From Saprospiraceae bacterium (GTDB taxonomy: Bacteria; Bacteroidota; Bacteroidia; Chitinophagales; Saprospiraceae): 33,427 nucleotides of DNA. Position 1 is the first letter of the stretch, and each line of letters begins with the position of its first letter. The stretch covers positions 1-33,427 of the forward strand of contig JAHDBF010000020.1 in the NCBI GenBank assembly GCA_020630525.1, in the 5' to 3' direction. Under the pieces are notes generated by a model. That model saw nothing but the letters and a program-made list of their open reading frames with translations, was not told the origin of the DNA and did not search any database. The position numbers and the translations under genes were made by a program. Below are positions 22,644 through 33,266 of the stretch, in pieces.

Positions 22644-25600
22644 CTAATTTTTATTAGGTAAGTTTTTTTGTTTAACACTATTGTTTAAAACTCTTCCCGA
22701 AACTGATACTCCAAAACAATCATCGGCTACACAACAAGTCTTTGAAGTAATAGTAATTGGGCAACATGAAGTGCCGATGCAACCATTTTCATCTCCAGCA
22801 GTGTAATAAAATTGCTCAGATCCATCTTCCATTCCTGGCGTATTTGCATCGACTGTAAGAATCTGATTAGTCTCTCCGATTAACTCTCCTGCTTCGTTAT
22901 ACCATTGATAAGACGAGAATCCGTCATCTGCCACTAATTCCGCAGAATTAGAAGCATCGTCACAAATTTCGTAAATTTCAGTTTGACAAACCAAATCAGA
23001 GCAAGTTTCAGGATCTTTGACAACAAAATCAATACTACATTGGCTATCAGAATTATCTGTCAAAGTAATGGTAACATCCCCACTACCAGCTGAGCCAAGT
23101 GGAAGCATAAACAAAGTTGAAGAACCATAGTTTGCACTCGATGGACTTATTGTTGTACCTGTAACACTTAAAGCATAACCACTTCCCAAGCTTAAACCTG
23201 TAGGATTTATTGCGAATATTATAAAATCATCTGAAGGATCGGTTTCTGTATTATTATCTCTACAACTCACTATTGGAGTTACCGGATTCAAACCACAAGG
23301 AACCTCACAAGGAATACCTTCAACTAATTCCGTGGAAGAGCACATTGTTGTAGTATTCACAGCTGTTAATGTTACATTGTTTCCAGGTATATTATTCACT
23401 ATATAATTAGGTGCAGCTCCTGTTATCAGATAATTTGGACTACTCATTAAGGAGTTTGCATTTTCTACTAAAACATTTATTGAATAATTAGTTGATCCTG
23501 GTTGACAGTACGCATTTGTAGTAATCTCTGGAACATCATTCACAGTAACTGTTACTGGTGTTCTTCCAGATTCGCACATTGAATTCGAATCGTAACAAGC
23601 AGCATAATAAGTTGTTGAAATAGATGGAGTAACCATATAATCTAAACCAACCCATTCCGAAACTGTTGACATATTATCAGCGTACCATCTTATTTCAGAA
23701 CAGAATGCTTCATCTCCTACTTGAGAAGATGCACTAATTGTAACTGATTGAACCCCACATATTTCTGCTCCAATTCCAACTGGCGGAGTTGCCTCACATT
23801 CACAGTTATCTACCATAACATTTATTGTTCGTATTGCTGTGCAACCATTACCATCTACTATATTTAATGTATAGATTCCTGCATCCGAAAATGCCACATT
23901 GGTCAATGTAAAATCTTTCAATGAAGACGTAAAACCGTTTGGTCCTGTCCAATTGGTTGTATATGGACTGAGGCCTCCTGATATATTTGTAGATACTGAC
24001 ACCTCTTCCCCAATACATGGAGTTGCTCCTACTGTTATTGAAGCTATTGGTGGTATAAACACTGTAGCGGTAACTGCTGCAGGATCACCTTCACAATCTG
24101 CTAATTCATCATAGCAAACAGCATAATAAGTTGTTGTACTACTTACGAATGGGGAGTATGTTGACGGATTATTCATATCCTCAAATAACAACATATCTTT
24201 GGTTGCATTATTATACCATCGAATCTTATCACAGTTTGTTGCTCCCTCCGCTGTTAAGCTTACTGTATTTAAAAGACCTTTTGTTCTACAAATAGCATCG
24301 TCGCCTACTGTCGGTATCGGCGCTAAACATTCACATGGCTCATAAGAAACTGTTGTACTTCCTGTACCGACACATCCAAATCTATTTGTTATTGCTACAG
24401 TATATACGCCTGCTGTTAATACTCCTGAATAACAATTTCTATTTGAAGTAAATCCATCTGGTCCTGTCCAGCTATATGTCGTTGACCTATCCAATACTAT
24501 TGAATTTGTTGCACAGATTGTCACCTCTTCTCCTTCACATACAGCATTATTCGTTGGTAATACTATTGGTGCAGAATATACAGTTGCAGTCACCGGTGTT
24601 CTCCCCTCTTCACAATCATTTGCTGTATTATAACAAGCTACATAATAAGTTGTTGATACACTTACTGTTGCATTATAGGTTGAAGGATTATTGGTATCTT
24701 CAAATATTGTACTTGTTGATGTTTCCGAGTTATACCATCTAATTTCATCGCAACTTTGATCTCCTGTTGCCGTTAAGGAAACTGATCCTTTTACATTATT
24801 ACATTTACTGCCTCCTGTTGTTGTTGGTGGACTAGTTGGACATTCACAAATTTCTGGATCTAAGTCGTAAGTGTTAGTCCCTGTACAACTATTGTTATCA
24901 GTTACTGTCACATTGTAAGTACCTGTATCTGCACCTGTAACATTTATTGTATTTGCAGTTGGGTTTACAATTGTTGTTGGACCTGTCCAATTATATGTAT
25001 AATTTGACGTGCCTCCTGATGGAGTTGCAGTCAAACTTACATTCTCTTCTGGACATACCATTCCAAAATGAGAAATTGAAACTGTTGGCTCATCATTGAT
25101 TGTTGCGTCTACTTGAACTCTTGTGCTTTCACAATCATAAGCTTCATTATAACAGGCAACATATACTGTTGTACTTGATGTTAAATTACTAATTGTGTAA
25201 CTTGACCCTATATCATCAGGGATTGCTCCTGTAGAACTTGTATACCATCTAATTTCATCACAAAATCCAGAACTTTCGCTTCCTGTACATATTCCTGAAA
25301 CAAATGATCTTACTCCTGCATTTCTGGCATGACACTCGTTTATATAAGTTATTCCATTACAACCGCATACTTCATCTGGTATATTACTGCATATTTGTTG
25401 AAATGGTAATCTTGTTACACATACACCTGATGTTGCATTGAATGTTACTGAACCTGGACCACACCTTGACACTGAAGATGTACTAGGCGCTAAGGCAGGA
25501 CAGGCACAATTATCTACGGTCACCGAAGTTGTTGCTACTGCTGAACAACCGTCTGAATTAGTTACTGTTACACTATAATTAACTGATCCTACTGGAGCAT

Positions 25601-28600
25601 TTGTAATATCAAATGTTGGACCATTTAATGTATTATCATGTGACCAAGTATAAGTAAATCCTGTTCCTCCACTTGCTGATACACTAACCGTATAATCTTC
25701 TGTTACACACAATGGATCTATTGGGGTTATACTTGCGCTTACTGATGGACCTATTGTTATTACTTCATCTTCAATATCTACTGGACATTCATCATTACCC
25801 CATCGTATCCATATGTCGTAAGTCCCCGCTCCTAAACCTGTAAAGGTATGGCTACCCTGACCAATAGGAAAATTAAAATAATTAGCATCTACATTCCCTT
25901 GGACACTCAATTCAATATTTGACCTATAAGGATGGCTATTTGGCCACATAACGACTATCGAACCGTTATTTTGTCCGCATGCACCATCATTCGAAGCGAC
26001 ATCTGTCAAAAATGGAAAATCATGTACAGTTACTATTGTTGAACCAACTGCTGTACATCCATTATCGTCCGTTACTGTAACAAAATACTCGGATTGATAT
26101 TCTACTGGTGCATTACTTAAATCTACTGTTTCTGTGGTTGCACTAAAATCATTGGGACCAGACCATATAAAACTATATGGAGGTGTTCCTACATTTGGCT
26201 CTGATTCTAGAGTTATAGTGCCACCTTCACAAACAGCACCATTGTTAGATGGATTTACTTCTGGACCATCTGCATTTAATATAGTTACTTCCCCCAAATC
26301 TATTGGACATAATCCATTACCTCTTATAACATCTACACTGTAAGTACCAATTGGTAAATTATTAAATAAATAAGTTCCACCATCTAAATCAGGTATAGCC
26401 CCTGAAGTTCCTAAATTAGACGGATTTGAAGTATCAACAAAACTCAAGATAATGTTAGTCATACCCTCATTATCTATATAAGTAAATTTGATTGTACCAT
26501 TATCTATACCGCATGTCGCATCTGTTGCATCTACTGTTATACCTAATGGTTCTGATGTAATTTGTGCATCTACTGGAAATACATTTGATTCACATGCTTC
26601 AGCTTCATTGTAACAAAGCACATAATAAGTTGTTGTTGCTATTAAGCTTGGTGTAGTAAAATCAGACATATTTCCGTTATCTGATTGCAAAAGATCTGAT
26701 TTTGCTGCGTCAGAATACCAACGAATTTGATCACAATTTCCATCTCCCTCAGCTGATAAAATTACAACTCCTGGTCCACATCTGTTTACATTATTCGTAG
26801 TTGGAGTCGTTGCGTCACAAGTACAATCATTTATTGCAACTTGCATATTATCTTCATAAGTACAACCATTATCATCTGTAACTGTCACTGAATAGGTGCC
26901 TGAGTCAGCTTCCTGACTTAATGTAAAACTAGAGACATTGTTAGATGGTGCGGAAACTCCTGCCCATGAATAGGTATATGGACTCGTTCCACCCATCACC
27001 ATTGCTGAAATAGTCTCAGTTGTTGGAAAACAAACTGATATATTATCAGGCAACATTACCATTGGACCATCTACTTGCTCTATGATCTCGGATCCAACTT
27101 CTATAGGACATGAATTATCTCCCCATCTTGCCCAGATGGTATATGTTCCTTGATTCAAATTTGGTATTGTAAAGGTGCCTGAACTAGTCGCTGGATTTCC
27201 TGTGTATGGATAAGAACTTGGTTCCAATCCATTTGTAGAAATTCCAAATTCAATTGCGCCTCTAGTAGGATGCATCGGCCAACTTACTGTTATGCTTCCT
27301 GTACCTCCACATAAAGCATCTACATGACTTTCTATAGTAATTGATGGATGATCCCAAACATTTACTGACCTTGTTGCGCTTCCTTGGCAATTACTGCCAT
27401 CAGTAACTACAAGAACATAACTGCCAATATCTGCTAAACTAACATTAGTTAATGTTATATCTTCCGTTGATGCTACAAAGCCACTAGGACCTGTCCAACT
27501 ATAACTATATGGTGGAGCGCCTCCTGAAACTGTGGCATCAATACTTACATCTCCTCCTTCACAGGTCACTCCTGTCCAAGTTGTCGTTACTGTAGGACCT
27601 CCAGCTTCTGATATTGTTTCATCTCCTATATCTGTAGGACAATCTGTATCCCCCCATTGAACCCATAAATCATAAGTGCCAACACTTAATTCTGGGATCG
27701 TAAAACAACCAGCAGCATCACTGCTTGAATAAGGATAGGACACTCCTCCATCTATACTAAATGATATATTTCCTCTATTAGGATTATCATCAAAGCATAC
27801 TTCTATAGTTCCATCTGATGCTCCACAAGAAGCATCTGTATTACTTGTAGAAGTTACAACAGGTGACGCTAATAGAGTAACTACAACTTCTGTTCTTGGA
27901 GTTGGCTCACAATCTGCGGTAGCATCATAACAAACAACATAATAGGAGGTTGTAGCTGTTACATTTGCTGTATATGTTCCATTCGTTGATGGAAGTACAC
28001 TTCCCCCAGTTGCATTTGCATACCATCTTATTTCATCACATAAGGGGTCTGAGGAAGTCGCAGTAATCACAACCTCTCCAGGTGCGCATATTTCCTTTCC
28101 TGTTACGACTGGATTACCAACCATACATTGACAACTTTCTTCTCCTATTACTACTTGACCTAAATCTATTTCACAAAAATCATTTCCTCTACGTACTCGA
28201 ACATCATAAGTTCCTGGAATTAAATTATTTACTGTATAACTTCCTGAATTGTCTAGAATAGATTGATGTGACCAGCTTGGGCCAGTCCCTTGAGGGTCAA
28301 CACTAAAATCCATTGCAGTCATGTTAGTATAATCGTTGAAAGTAAAAGTGATACTGCCATTATCTGCATCACATTCAGAATCTGCTGAAGATACCATCAC
28401 CCCAACAGGTTCTTCATAGACTGTGGCAGTTACTGGCACCAAAGGAGATAGGCACATATCTGTAGAATAATAGCAAGCTACATAATAAGTAGTCGTTGTA
28501 CTTACATTTGCAGTATAACTAGAAGGGGATGAATTACTTGGACCGGAAATCTGAGATGTTCCTCCTGCATCATTATACCATCTGATCTCATCACAATTTG

Positions 28601-31600
28601 CGTCATTACTTTCTGCTGAAAGTGTAACATCTCCAGTTTGAGTTGCTGCTAAACAAATAAAATCTCCTGTTGTAATAGGACTTGTAGGAACCAATTTAGG
28701 ATCGATAACAACATCTTCTATATCTATTGGACAATCGTCATTCCCCCATCTTACCCATAAGTCATATGTCGCAGGTGAAAGAGAATTAATTGTAAGACAG
28801 CCTGCGTTATCTCCTGCACTATGTGGATAGGTATTTCCACCATCAGTACTAAATTCAATTCCAGATCGTTGATCGCTATTTTCAAAACAAATAGTAATAG
28901 AACCAGTTGTTTCACCACAATTTGGATCTATATGATTTACTGAGGTTACCGTTGGTAAATCCCATAATGTAGCAACCACTTCTTCTCTTGGTTCACTTTC
29001 ACACATATTAGTATTATTATAGCAAGCGACATAATATGATGTTGTAGCCGTAATATTAGGACTATAAGTTGAAGGAGACGCTTCGCCTGGTTGCAATGCA
29101 GTTCCTCCAGTTGCAGTTGAATACCATCTTATCTCATTGCAATTAGGATCCGTAGAAGTTGCTTCTATGTTGACAATTCCTGGTCCACATGTTGCTACAT
29201 TTGGTGCAGACGGAGAGGCGACAGGACAGACACATGCACTAACAGAAACAGATACTTGTCCTTCAGCTGTGCAACCATTCGCATCTGTAACAGTTACCGA
29301 ATACTCTCCATCATTCACTAACTGTCCATCTGTAATTACTGCGCTTTCAGTTGTTGCGGTGAAACCATTTGGTCCTTCCCATTCGAAACTTTGATATGGA
29401 GTTGCTCCCCCTCCAGGCTCTGCTTCTAAATTAATAGTTTCACCTACACAATAAGGTCCATTATTGGAAGGCTGGACAATAGGTTCACTCGGTTGCAAAA
29501 TTGTCACATCTGGGATATCTACTGGACATTCTGCATTTCCCCAACGAACAAATAAATCATAAGTTCCTGGAGTAACATTCATAATGGTATAACATCCAGC
29601 ATTATCACTAGAAGAATAAGGATAAGTCGATCCTCCATCTATACTGAAAGCGATTCCTGTCCTTGATGCATTATCTTCAAAACAAATAGTAATTGTTCCA
29701 GTGGTTAAACCACAAAGTGCATCTGTATGATCAACTGAAGTCACTACTGGAGGTTCAATTACGGTAATCGTAACTGGCTCTCTAGGATCTGATTCACAAT
29801 CATCATTATCAGTATAACAAACAATATAATATGTTGTAGTTGCTGAAACTGTTGCATTGTAAGTGGAAGACGAAGGACTTGCAAATAGCAAGGTTCCATT
29901 GGAAGCTGAATCGTACCATCTTATTTCATTACAATTAGGATCTGAACTAGTAGCAGTTATGTCGATTGTACCAGAAGTTCCAGAATCCAAACATATTTTC
30001 TTGCCGGATACTATTGGCGGATCTACTGGACAAACACATGTACTGACCATTAAATTTATTGTTTTAACTGCTGTACATCCAATGACATCTGTAACTGTCA
30101 CTGAATAAGTATAAGCATTCATACTGGCTGGTGGTGTATTTGCAGCTGAGATATTAATATTCTGTGTAGTAGCAGTAAAACCATTCGGTCCTGACCATTC
30201 ATACGAGTATGGTGAAGCTCCACTAGATCCATTCGCAGAGACAGACCATGCTTCTCCTTCACAGATCATTACTTCACCTTGAACTGTTGCTAACAGATTA
30301 TCTTGATTATAAATAATTACATCATTACTAAATGGTGTATTACAAGATGGACTATCTGACCATTCTGCAATTACACTATATGTTCCTGCAGATAAGTTAT
30401 TTACGACCAATGTTCCATCATTATCCGGATCACTTACTGGACTACCATTATTTATAACGAACTGAATAGAATTACTATTAGAAGGTGTGTAATTAATAAT
30501 CAAACTACCATTTGACATATTACAATTCTCATCTATCGTTGTTATTGAATTCACTGCTGGATTTGGTCTTACTGTAACATTTACAGAACCTACAGCTGAA
30601 CACATATTGGTATCATATACGGTAACGTTATACATACCACTCATTCCTACCGTTGCATTATTTCTTACTGGATTTTGTATTGTGCTTGTAAATCCACCAT
30701 TTGTTTTTGTCCATGCATACATTACATAAGGTGTTGTTCCTGATGAAGGATTTGAAAATAGATTCAATGTTTCACCAGCACAAACATCCATAGACGAAGG
30801 TGCTACAGCAGGTATCGGAGTTGCACTAATTGTAACATCATTAATATCTATTGGGCAATAGGTGTTTCCTCTTCTTACCCAAACATCATAGGTACCAGGA
30901 GATAGATTACATGGAGTGACAAAAGGTGAATTTGCATCAGGTACGTTATCGTATGGCCATGTATTTCCTCCATCAATACTAAAATCAAAAGCACTTAAAC
31001 CATCTAAATCTGAAAATGAAAATGTAATACATCCATTGTTTAAACCGCAAGTTGCATCAGTTGCTGTTGCTGTTACTCCTGTAGGTAATGCATTGTATAT
31101 AATTATTACGGGTGTTCTTGTTGAGGAAGTACACATACTTACAGGATCTATTGCTTCTGCATAAAATGTATTGGCCCCGAAAGAAAGACTTCCTGCAGTA
31201 GGAGTATAAGATGTAGTATTGGTTGCCAATGCAGTTCCTCCTGTTGCATCAGCATACCAATTTACTTGATATCCAGCGGCAACACTTACTGTTAATGCAG
31301 AAATTGCATCACCTTCACAAATAATAGGTGCATTAGGATTTGTAGGAGCTGGAACTTCATCGCATGAACAATCTTTTGCCATAACAGAAAGATTGATTGT
31401 ACAGCCTTGTGTATTTGTAGCTGTTAAAGTCGCGTCATCGTTTACACTTATTCCCATAACCATACTTCCTGATACGGTTCCTACATTACTAGTAACTGTT
31501 GCATTACTTGAAAACGCTATATCGTAGGTAAGTAAATCTGCGCTACAGGTGGTACCAACTAATTGTAAAGTTGGGATTGGATGTATAGTACCTGTTACTT

Positions 31601-33266
31601 GCACTCTATCTCCTTCACAATCTTGAGTAGAGTTATAGCAGGCTACATAGTATGATGTTGTAGTTGTTAGATTAGTAGTAAAACTAGCAGGCATAGCCAT
31701 ATATGTTCCGCCTGTAGCGGCATTGTACCATCTATATTGAGTGCAAATAGGATCTGTAGAAACGCTTAATGTTATATCACCTGGACCACAATTGGAATCA
31801 TTTGTACCGCTCAAGGTTGGCGCTGTACAAGCACATGGATCAAACATCACCTCTTCTGTTTCTCCTTCACAAGATAAAGCGTTGCTAATTGCCGTAACTG
31901 TCATTGAAGTAAGAGATAAAGGAATATTAGTTATTGTAAAATTAGGTGCAGTACCACTTAAGGTACCCATATTCGGCATAAATACTATGTCATCAGCTAA
32001 AGCTGTTATTACATTAACTGTATACGACATTCCATCAGCTGCGCATTCTGGAACCATACTTTCTATTGTTGGAGAAATATCAAAAATTTCAAGTTCAAGA
32101 ATTTGTTCGCAAATAATTCCAGCCCCTGAGTCGGTTACTGTTACAGTGTGTAATCCAGGACCTAATTGTGCTCTGGATATAGTAGAACCATTTGACCAAT
32201 CATAATTGAAAGGACCAATTCCTCCGGCTATAGTTACAGAAGCGTTTACAAGTTCACCATTACATGCAAACGGAGATCCAAAAATATTTGCTTCAAATTC
32301 GCATTCACAATTATCTGGTACAGGAATTTCAAATGATTGAGTGACTGAACAAATTGCACCTAAAGGAGTTAATCCAGTAGCTTGAATCCAATATGTTCCT
32401 GGACCTGGAACAGTGAAAGTCCCAGGGTTAGTAGAAGAAGATGCAATTGCATTTGAAGAATTAAAATTTAATCCTTGGTCATATAAATAAAATCCATAAA
32501 ATGTACTAATACCTGTAGCAGTTATTGTTATAGACCCTCCATTTCCGCTACAATCTGGGTTTATGATAACTGGATCGATTAAACTTGCATTACAAACTGG
32601 ATCACATGTACTTCCTTCTGTTACATTAATCGAAGCTGAACCTGCACATGAATTTTCATCCATAAAACTAACGGAATATGTCCCTGGACCGCTAATGGAA
32701 GTTGAAGAAGAGGTACTTCCAGTTGACCACATATATGTAACCAATCCTGTTGCTCCAGTAACAGAGACGGATAAAGTACCCGTTGAGTTTTCGCACATTG
32801 TAGTAGTGCCACTAATTGTACCAGAAATATCACATGGCGGAGGAGGATTGCAATCAGTTACAGTGATTGTTGTCATTAGTTTTTCATGAAAACTATTTAC
32901 TCCATTAGGATCGAAATAACACGCCCACACATTGTATGTTCCTGATGCTGGTATAGTTAAACAGTGCTGTCCAGGGTCGCTAAAAGCTGTACTAAATTCA
33001 TTTGTTCCACCCACTTCCCTAATTAACAACATTACTTGTAAATCGCAAGTAGGTGCATTAGCGCAACATGTAGCATTCATCGTTGCACAAACTATGTCTC
33101 CAACACAATATGCAGAAGAAGACAAACTACAAGTAACATTTTCAAATGTGGAGTTTGTACAATTTTGAGCTTTACTAGTCAAAGTAAAAAATATACAAAA
33201 TATTACAATAGAGGCAAATGAGTAAAAGTTTAATAACTTTCTCGAAGAATTAAATTGGATAAACAT
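22644..33266 (-). CDS. Giant secreted Cys-rich repeat protein, adhesin-like (SprB/Ig-like modules)
   Basis: 3540 residues. The start ATG 33266 gives a signal peptide with a basic N-terminus and an end TSKAQ. The body is a chain of three module types, usually in the order C-C-P linker, Ig-like, second module, SprB-like. (1) An Ig-like module with EIRWY..ATGGT and TTYYVACYN, twelve copies, centred near 31720, 31250, 29905, 29130, 28570, 28025, 26710, 25235, 24735, 24215, 23680 and 22895. (2) A module CG..GSI..F..FSIDGG..YPYS..LxPGTYDLWVRWGN..CPVDI, about nine copies between 31.1 and 25.7 kb. (3) SprB/PKD-like YSYxWxGPNGFTxTT...GxYxVTVTDxNGCT, about twelve copies. A Kazal-type domain interrupts the 25.2-kb Ig-like copy. 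The protein ends DDCFGVSVSGRVLNNSVKQKNLPNKN with no recognisable T9SS sorting domain. SprB-like proteins act in gliding and adhesion; the role here is inferred. Confidence 0.93.
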   Translation of the reverse strand: MFIQFNSSRKLLNFYSFASIVIFCIFFTLTSKAQNCTNSTFENVTCSLSSSAYCVGDIVCATMNATCCANAPTCDLQVMLLIREVGGTNEFSTAFSDPGQHCLTIPASGTYNVWACYFDPNGVNSFHEKLMTTITVTDCNPPPPCDISGTISGTTTMCENSTGTLSVSVTGATGLVTYMWSTGSTSSSTSISGPGTYSVSFMDENSCAGSASINVTEGSTCDPVCNASLIDPVIINPDCSGNGGSITITATGISTFYGFYLYDQGLNFNSSNAIASSSTNPGTFTVPGPGTYWIQATGLTPLGAICSVTQSFEIPVPDNCECEFEANIFGSPFACNGELVNASVTIAGGIGPFNYDWSNGSTISRAQLGPGLHTVTVTDSGAGIICEQILELEIFDISPTIESMVPECAADGMSYTVNVITALADDIVFMPNMGTLSGTAPNFTITNIPLSLTSMTVTAISNALSCEGETEEVMFDPCACTAPTLSGTNDSNCGPGDITLSVSTDPICTQYRWYNAATGGTYMAMPASFTTNLTTTTSYYVACYNSTQDCEGDRVQVTGTIHPIPTLQLVGTTCSADLLTYDIAFSSNATVTSNVGTVSGSMVMGISVNDDATLTATNTQGCTINLSVMAKDCSCDEVPAPTNPNAPIICEGDAISALTVSVAAGYQVNWYADATGGTALATNTTSYTPTAGSLSFGANTFYAEAIDPVSMCTSSTRTPVIIIYNALPTGVTATATDATCGLNNGCITFSFSDLDGLSAFDFSIDGGNTWPYDNVPDANSPFVTPCNLSPGTYDVWVRRGNTYCPIDINDVTISATPIPAVAPSSMDVCAGETLNLFSNPSSGTTPYVMYAWTKTNGGFTSTIQNPVRNNATVGMSGMYNVTVYDTNMCSAVGSVNVTVRPNPAVNSITTIDENCNMSNGSLIINYTPSNSNSIQFVINNGSPVSDPDNDGTLVVNNLSAGTYSVIAEWSDSPSCNTPFSNDVIIYNQDNLLATVQGEVMICEGEAWSVSANGSSGASPYSYEWSGPNGFTATTQNINISAANTPPASMNAYTYSVTVTDVIGCTAVKTINLMVSTCVCPVDPPIVSGKKICLDSGTSGTIDITATSSDPNCNEIRWYDSASNGTLLFASPSSSTYNATVSATTTYYIVCYTDNDDCESDPREPVTITVIEPPVVTSVDHTDALCGLTTGTITICFEDNASRTGIAFSIDGGSTYPYSSSDNAGCYTIMNVTPGTYDLFVRWGNAECPVDIPDVTILQPSEPIVQPSNNGPYCVGETINLEAEPGGGATPYQSFEWEGPNGFTATTESAVITDGQLVNDGEYSVTVTDANGCTAEGQVSVSVSACVCPVASPSAPNVATCGPGIVNIEATSTDPNCNEIRWYSTATGGTALQPGEASPSTYSPNITATTSYYVACYNNTNMCESEPREEVVATLWDLPTVTSVNHIDPNCGETTGSITICFENSDQRSGIEFSTDGGNTYPHSAGDNAGCLTINSLSPATYDLWVRWGNDDCPIDIEDVVIDPKLVPTSPITTGDFICLAATQTGDVTLSAESNDANCDEIRWYNDAGGTSQISGPSNSSPSSYTANVSTTTTYYVACYYSTDMCLSPLVPVTATVYEEPVGVMVSSADSECDADNGSITFTFNDYTNMTAMDFSVDPQGTGPSWSHQSILDNSGSYTVNNLIPGTYDVRVRRGNDFCEIDLGQVVIGEESCQCMVGNPVVTGKEICAPGEVVITATSSDPLCDEIRWYANATGGSVLPSTNGTYTANVTATTSYYVVCYDATADCEPTPRTEVVVTLLASPVVTSTSNTDASCGASDGTIEVCFDDNPNRGNISFSIDGGVSYPYSSSDAAGCFTIPELSVGTYDLWVQWGDTDCPTDIGDETISEAGGPTVTTTWTGVTCEGGDVSIDATVSGGAPPYSYSWTGPSGFVASTEDITLTNVSLADIGSYVLVVTDGSNCQGSATRSVNVWDHPSITIESHVDALCGGTGSITVSWPMHPTRGAIEFGISTNGLEPSSYPYTGNPATSSGTFTIPNLNQGTYTIWARWGDNSCPIEVGSEIIEQVDGPMVMLPDNISVCFPTTETISAMVMGGTSPYTYSWAGVSAPSNNVSSFTLSQEADSGTYSVTVTDDNGCTYEDNMQVAINDCTCDATTPTTNNVNRCGPGVVILSAEGDGNCDQIRWYSDAAKSDLLQSDNGNMSDFTTPSLIATTTYYVLCYNEAEACESNVFPVDAQITSEPLGITVDATDATCGIDNGTIKFTYIDNEGMTNIILSFVDTSNPSNLGTSGAIPDLDGGTYLFNNLPIGTYSVDVIRGNGLCPIDLGEVTILNADGPEVNPSNNGAVCEGGTITLESEPNVGTPPYSFIWSGPNDFSATTETVDLSNAPVEYQSEYFVTVTDDNGCTAVGSTIVTVHDFPFLTDVASNDGACGQNNGSIVVMWPNSHPYRSNIELSVQGNVDANYFNFPIGQGSHTFTGLGAGTYDIWIRWGNDECPVDIEDEVITIGPSVSASITPIDPLCVTEDYTVSVSASGGTGFTYTWSHDNTLNGPTFDITNAPVGSVNYSVTVTNSDGCSAVATTSVTVDNCACPALAPSTSSVSRCGPGSVTFNATSGVCVTRLPFQQICSNIPDEVCGCNGITYINECHARNAGVRSFVSGICTGSESSGFCDEIRWYTSSTGAIPDDIGSSYTISNLTSSTTVYVACYNEAYDCESTRVQVDATINDEPTVSISHFGMVCPEENVSLTATPSGGTSNYTYNWTGPTTIVNPTANTINVTGADTGTYNVTVTDNNSCTGTNTYDLDPEICECPTSPPTTTGGSKCNNVKGSVSLTATGDQSCDEIRWYNSETSTSTIFEDTNNPSTYNATVSVSTTYYVACYNTANDCEEGRTPVTATVYSAPIVLPTNNAVCEGEEVTICATNSIVLDRSTTYSWTGPDGFTSNRNCYSGVLTAGVYTVAITNRFGCVGTGSTTVSYEPCECLAPIPTVGDDAICRTKGLLNTVSLTAEGATNCDKIRWYNNATKDMLLFEDMNNPSTYSPFVSSTTTYYAVCYDELADCEGDPAAVTATVFIPPIASITVGATPCIGEEVSVSTNISGGLSPYTTNWTGPNGFTSSLKDFTLTNVAFSDAGIYTLNIVDGNGCTAIRTINVMVDNCECEATPPVGIGAEICGVQSVTISASSQVGDEAFCSEIRWYADNMSTVSEWVGLDYMVTPSISTTYYAACYDSNSMCESGRTPVTVTVNDVPEITTNAYCQPGSTNYSINVLVENANSLMSSPNYLITGAAPNYIVNNIPGNNVTLTAVNTTTMCSSTELVEGIPCEVPCGLNPVTPIVSCRDNNTETDPSDDFIIFAINPTGLSLGSGYALSVTGTTISPSSANYGSSTLFMLPLGSAGSGDVTITLTDNSDSQCSIDFVVKDPETCSDLVCQTEIYEICDDASNSAELVADDGFSSYQWYNEAGELIGETNQILTVDANTPGMEDGSEQFYYTAGDENGCIGTSCCPITITSKTCCVADDCFGVSVSGRVLNNSVKQKNLPNKN
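25287..25421 (-). other. Kazal-type inhibitor domain inside the giant repeat protein
   Basis: Residues about 2616-2660 read CVTRLPFQQICSN, then DEVCGCNGITYINECHARN, then AGVRSFVSGIC. The six cysteines and the core VCGCNGxTYxNxC.A...AGV match the bacterial Kazal-type serine protease inhibitor domain. It sits between the two halves of an Ig-like module, immediately before GFCDEIRWY. Confidence 0.85.

Noticed and set aside
22470-22661. 63-residue plus-strand ORF
   Set aside because: It overlaps the terminator and the end of the giant gene, and has no recognisable domain or start signal.
31741-32205. 154-residue plus-strand ORF within the giant gene
   Set aside because: It is one of several antisense frames kept open by the Thr/Ser/Val-rich codons of the repeat protein and has no domain or start signal.
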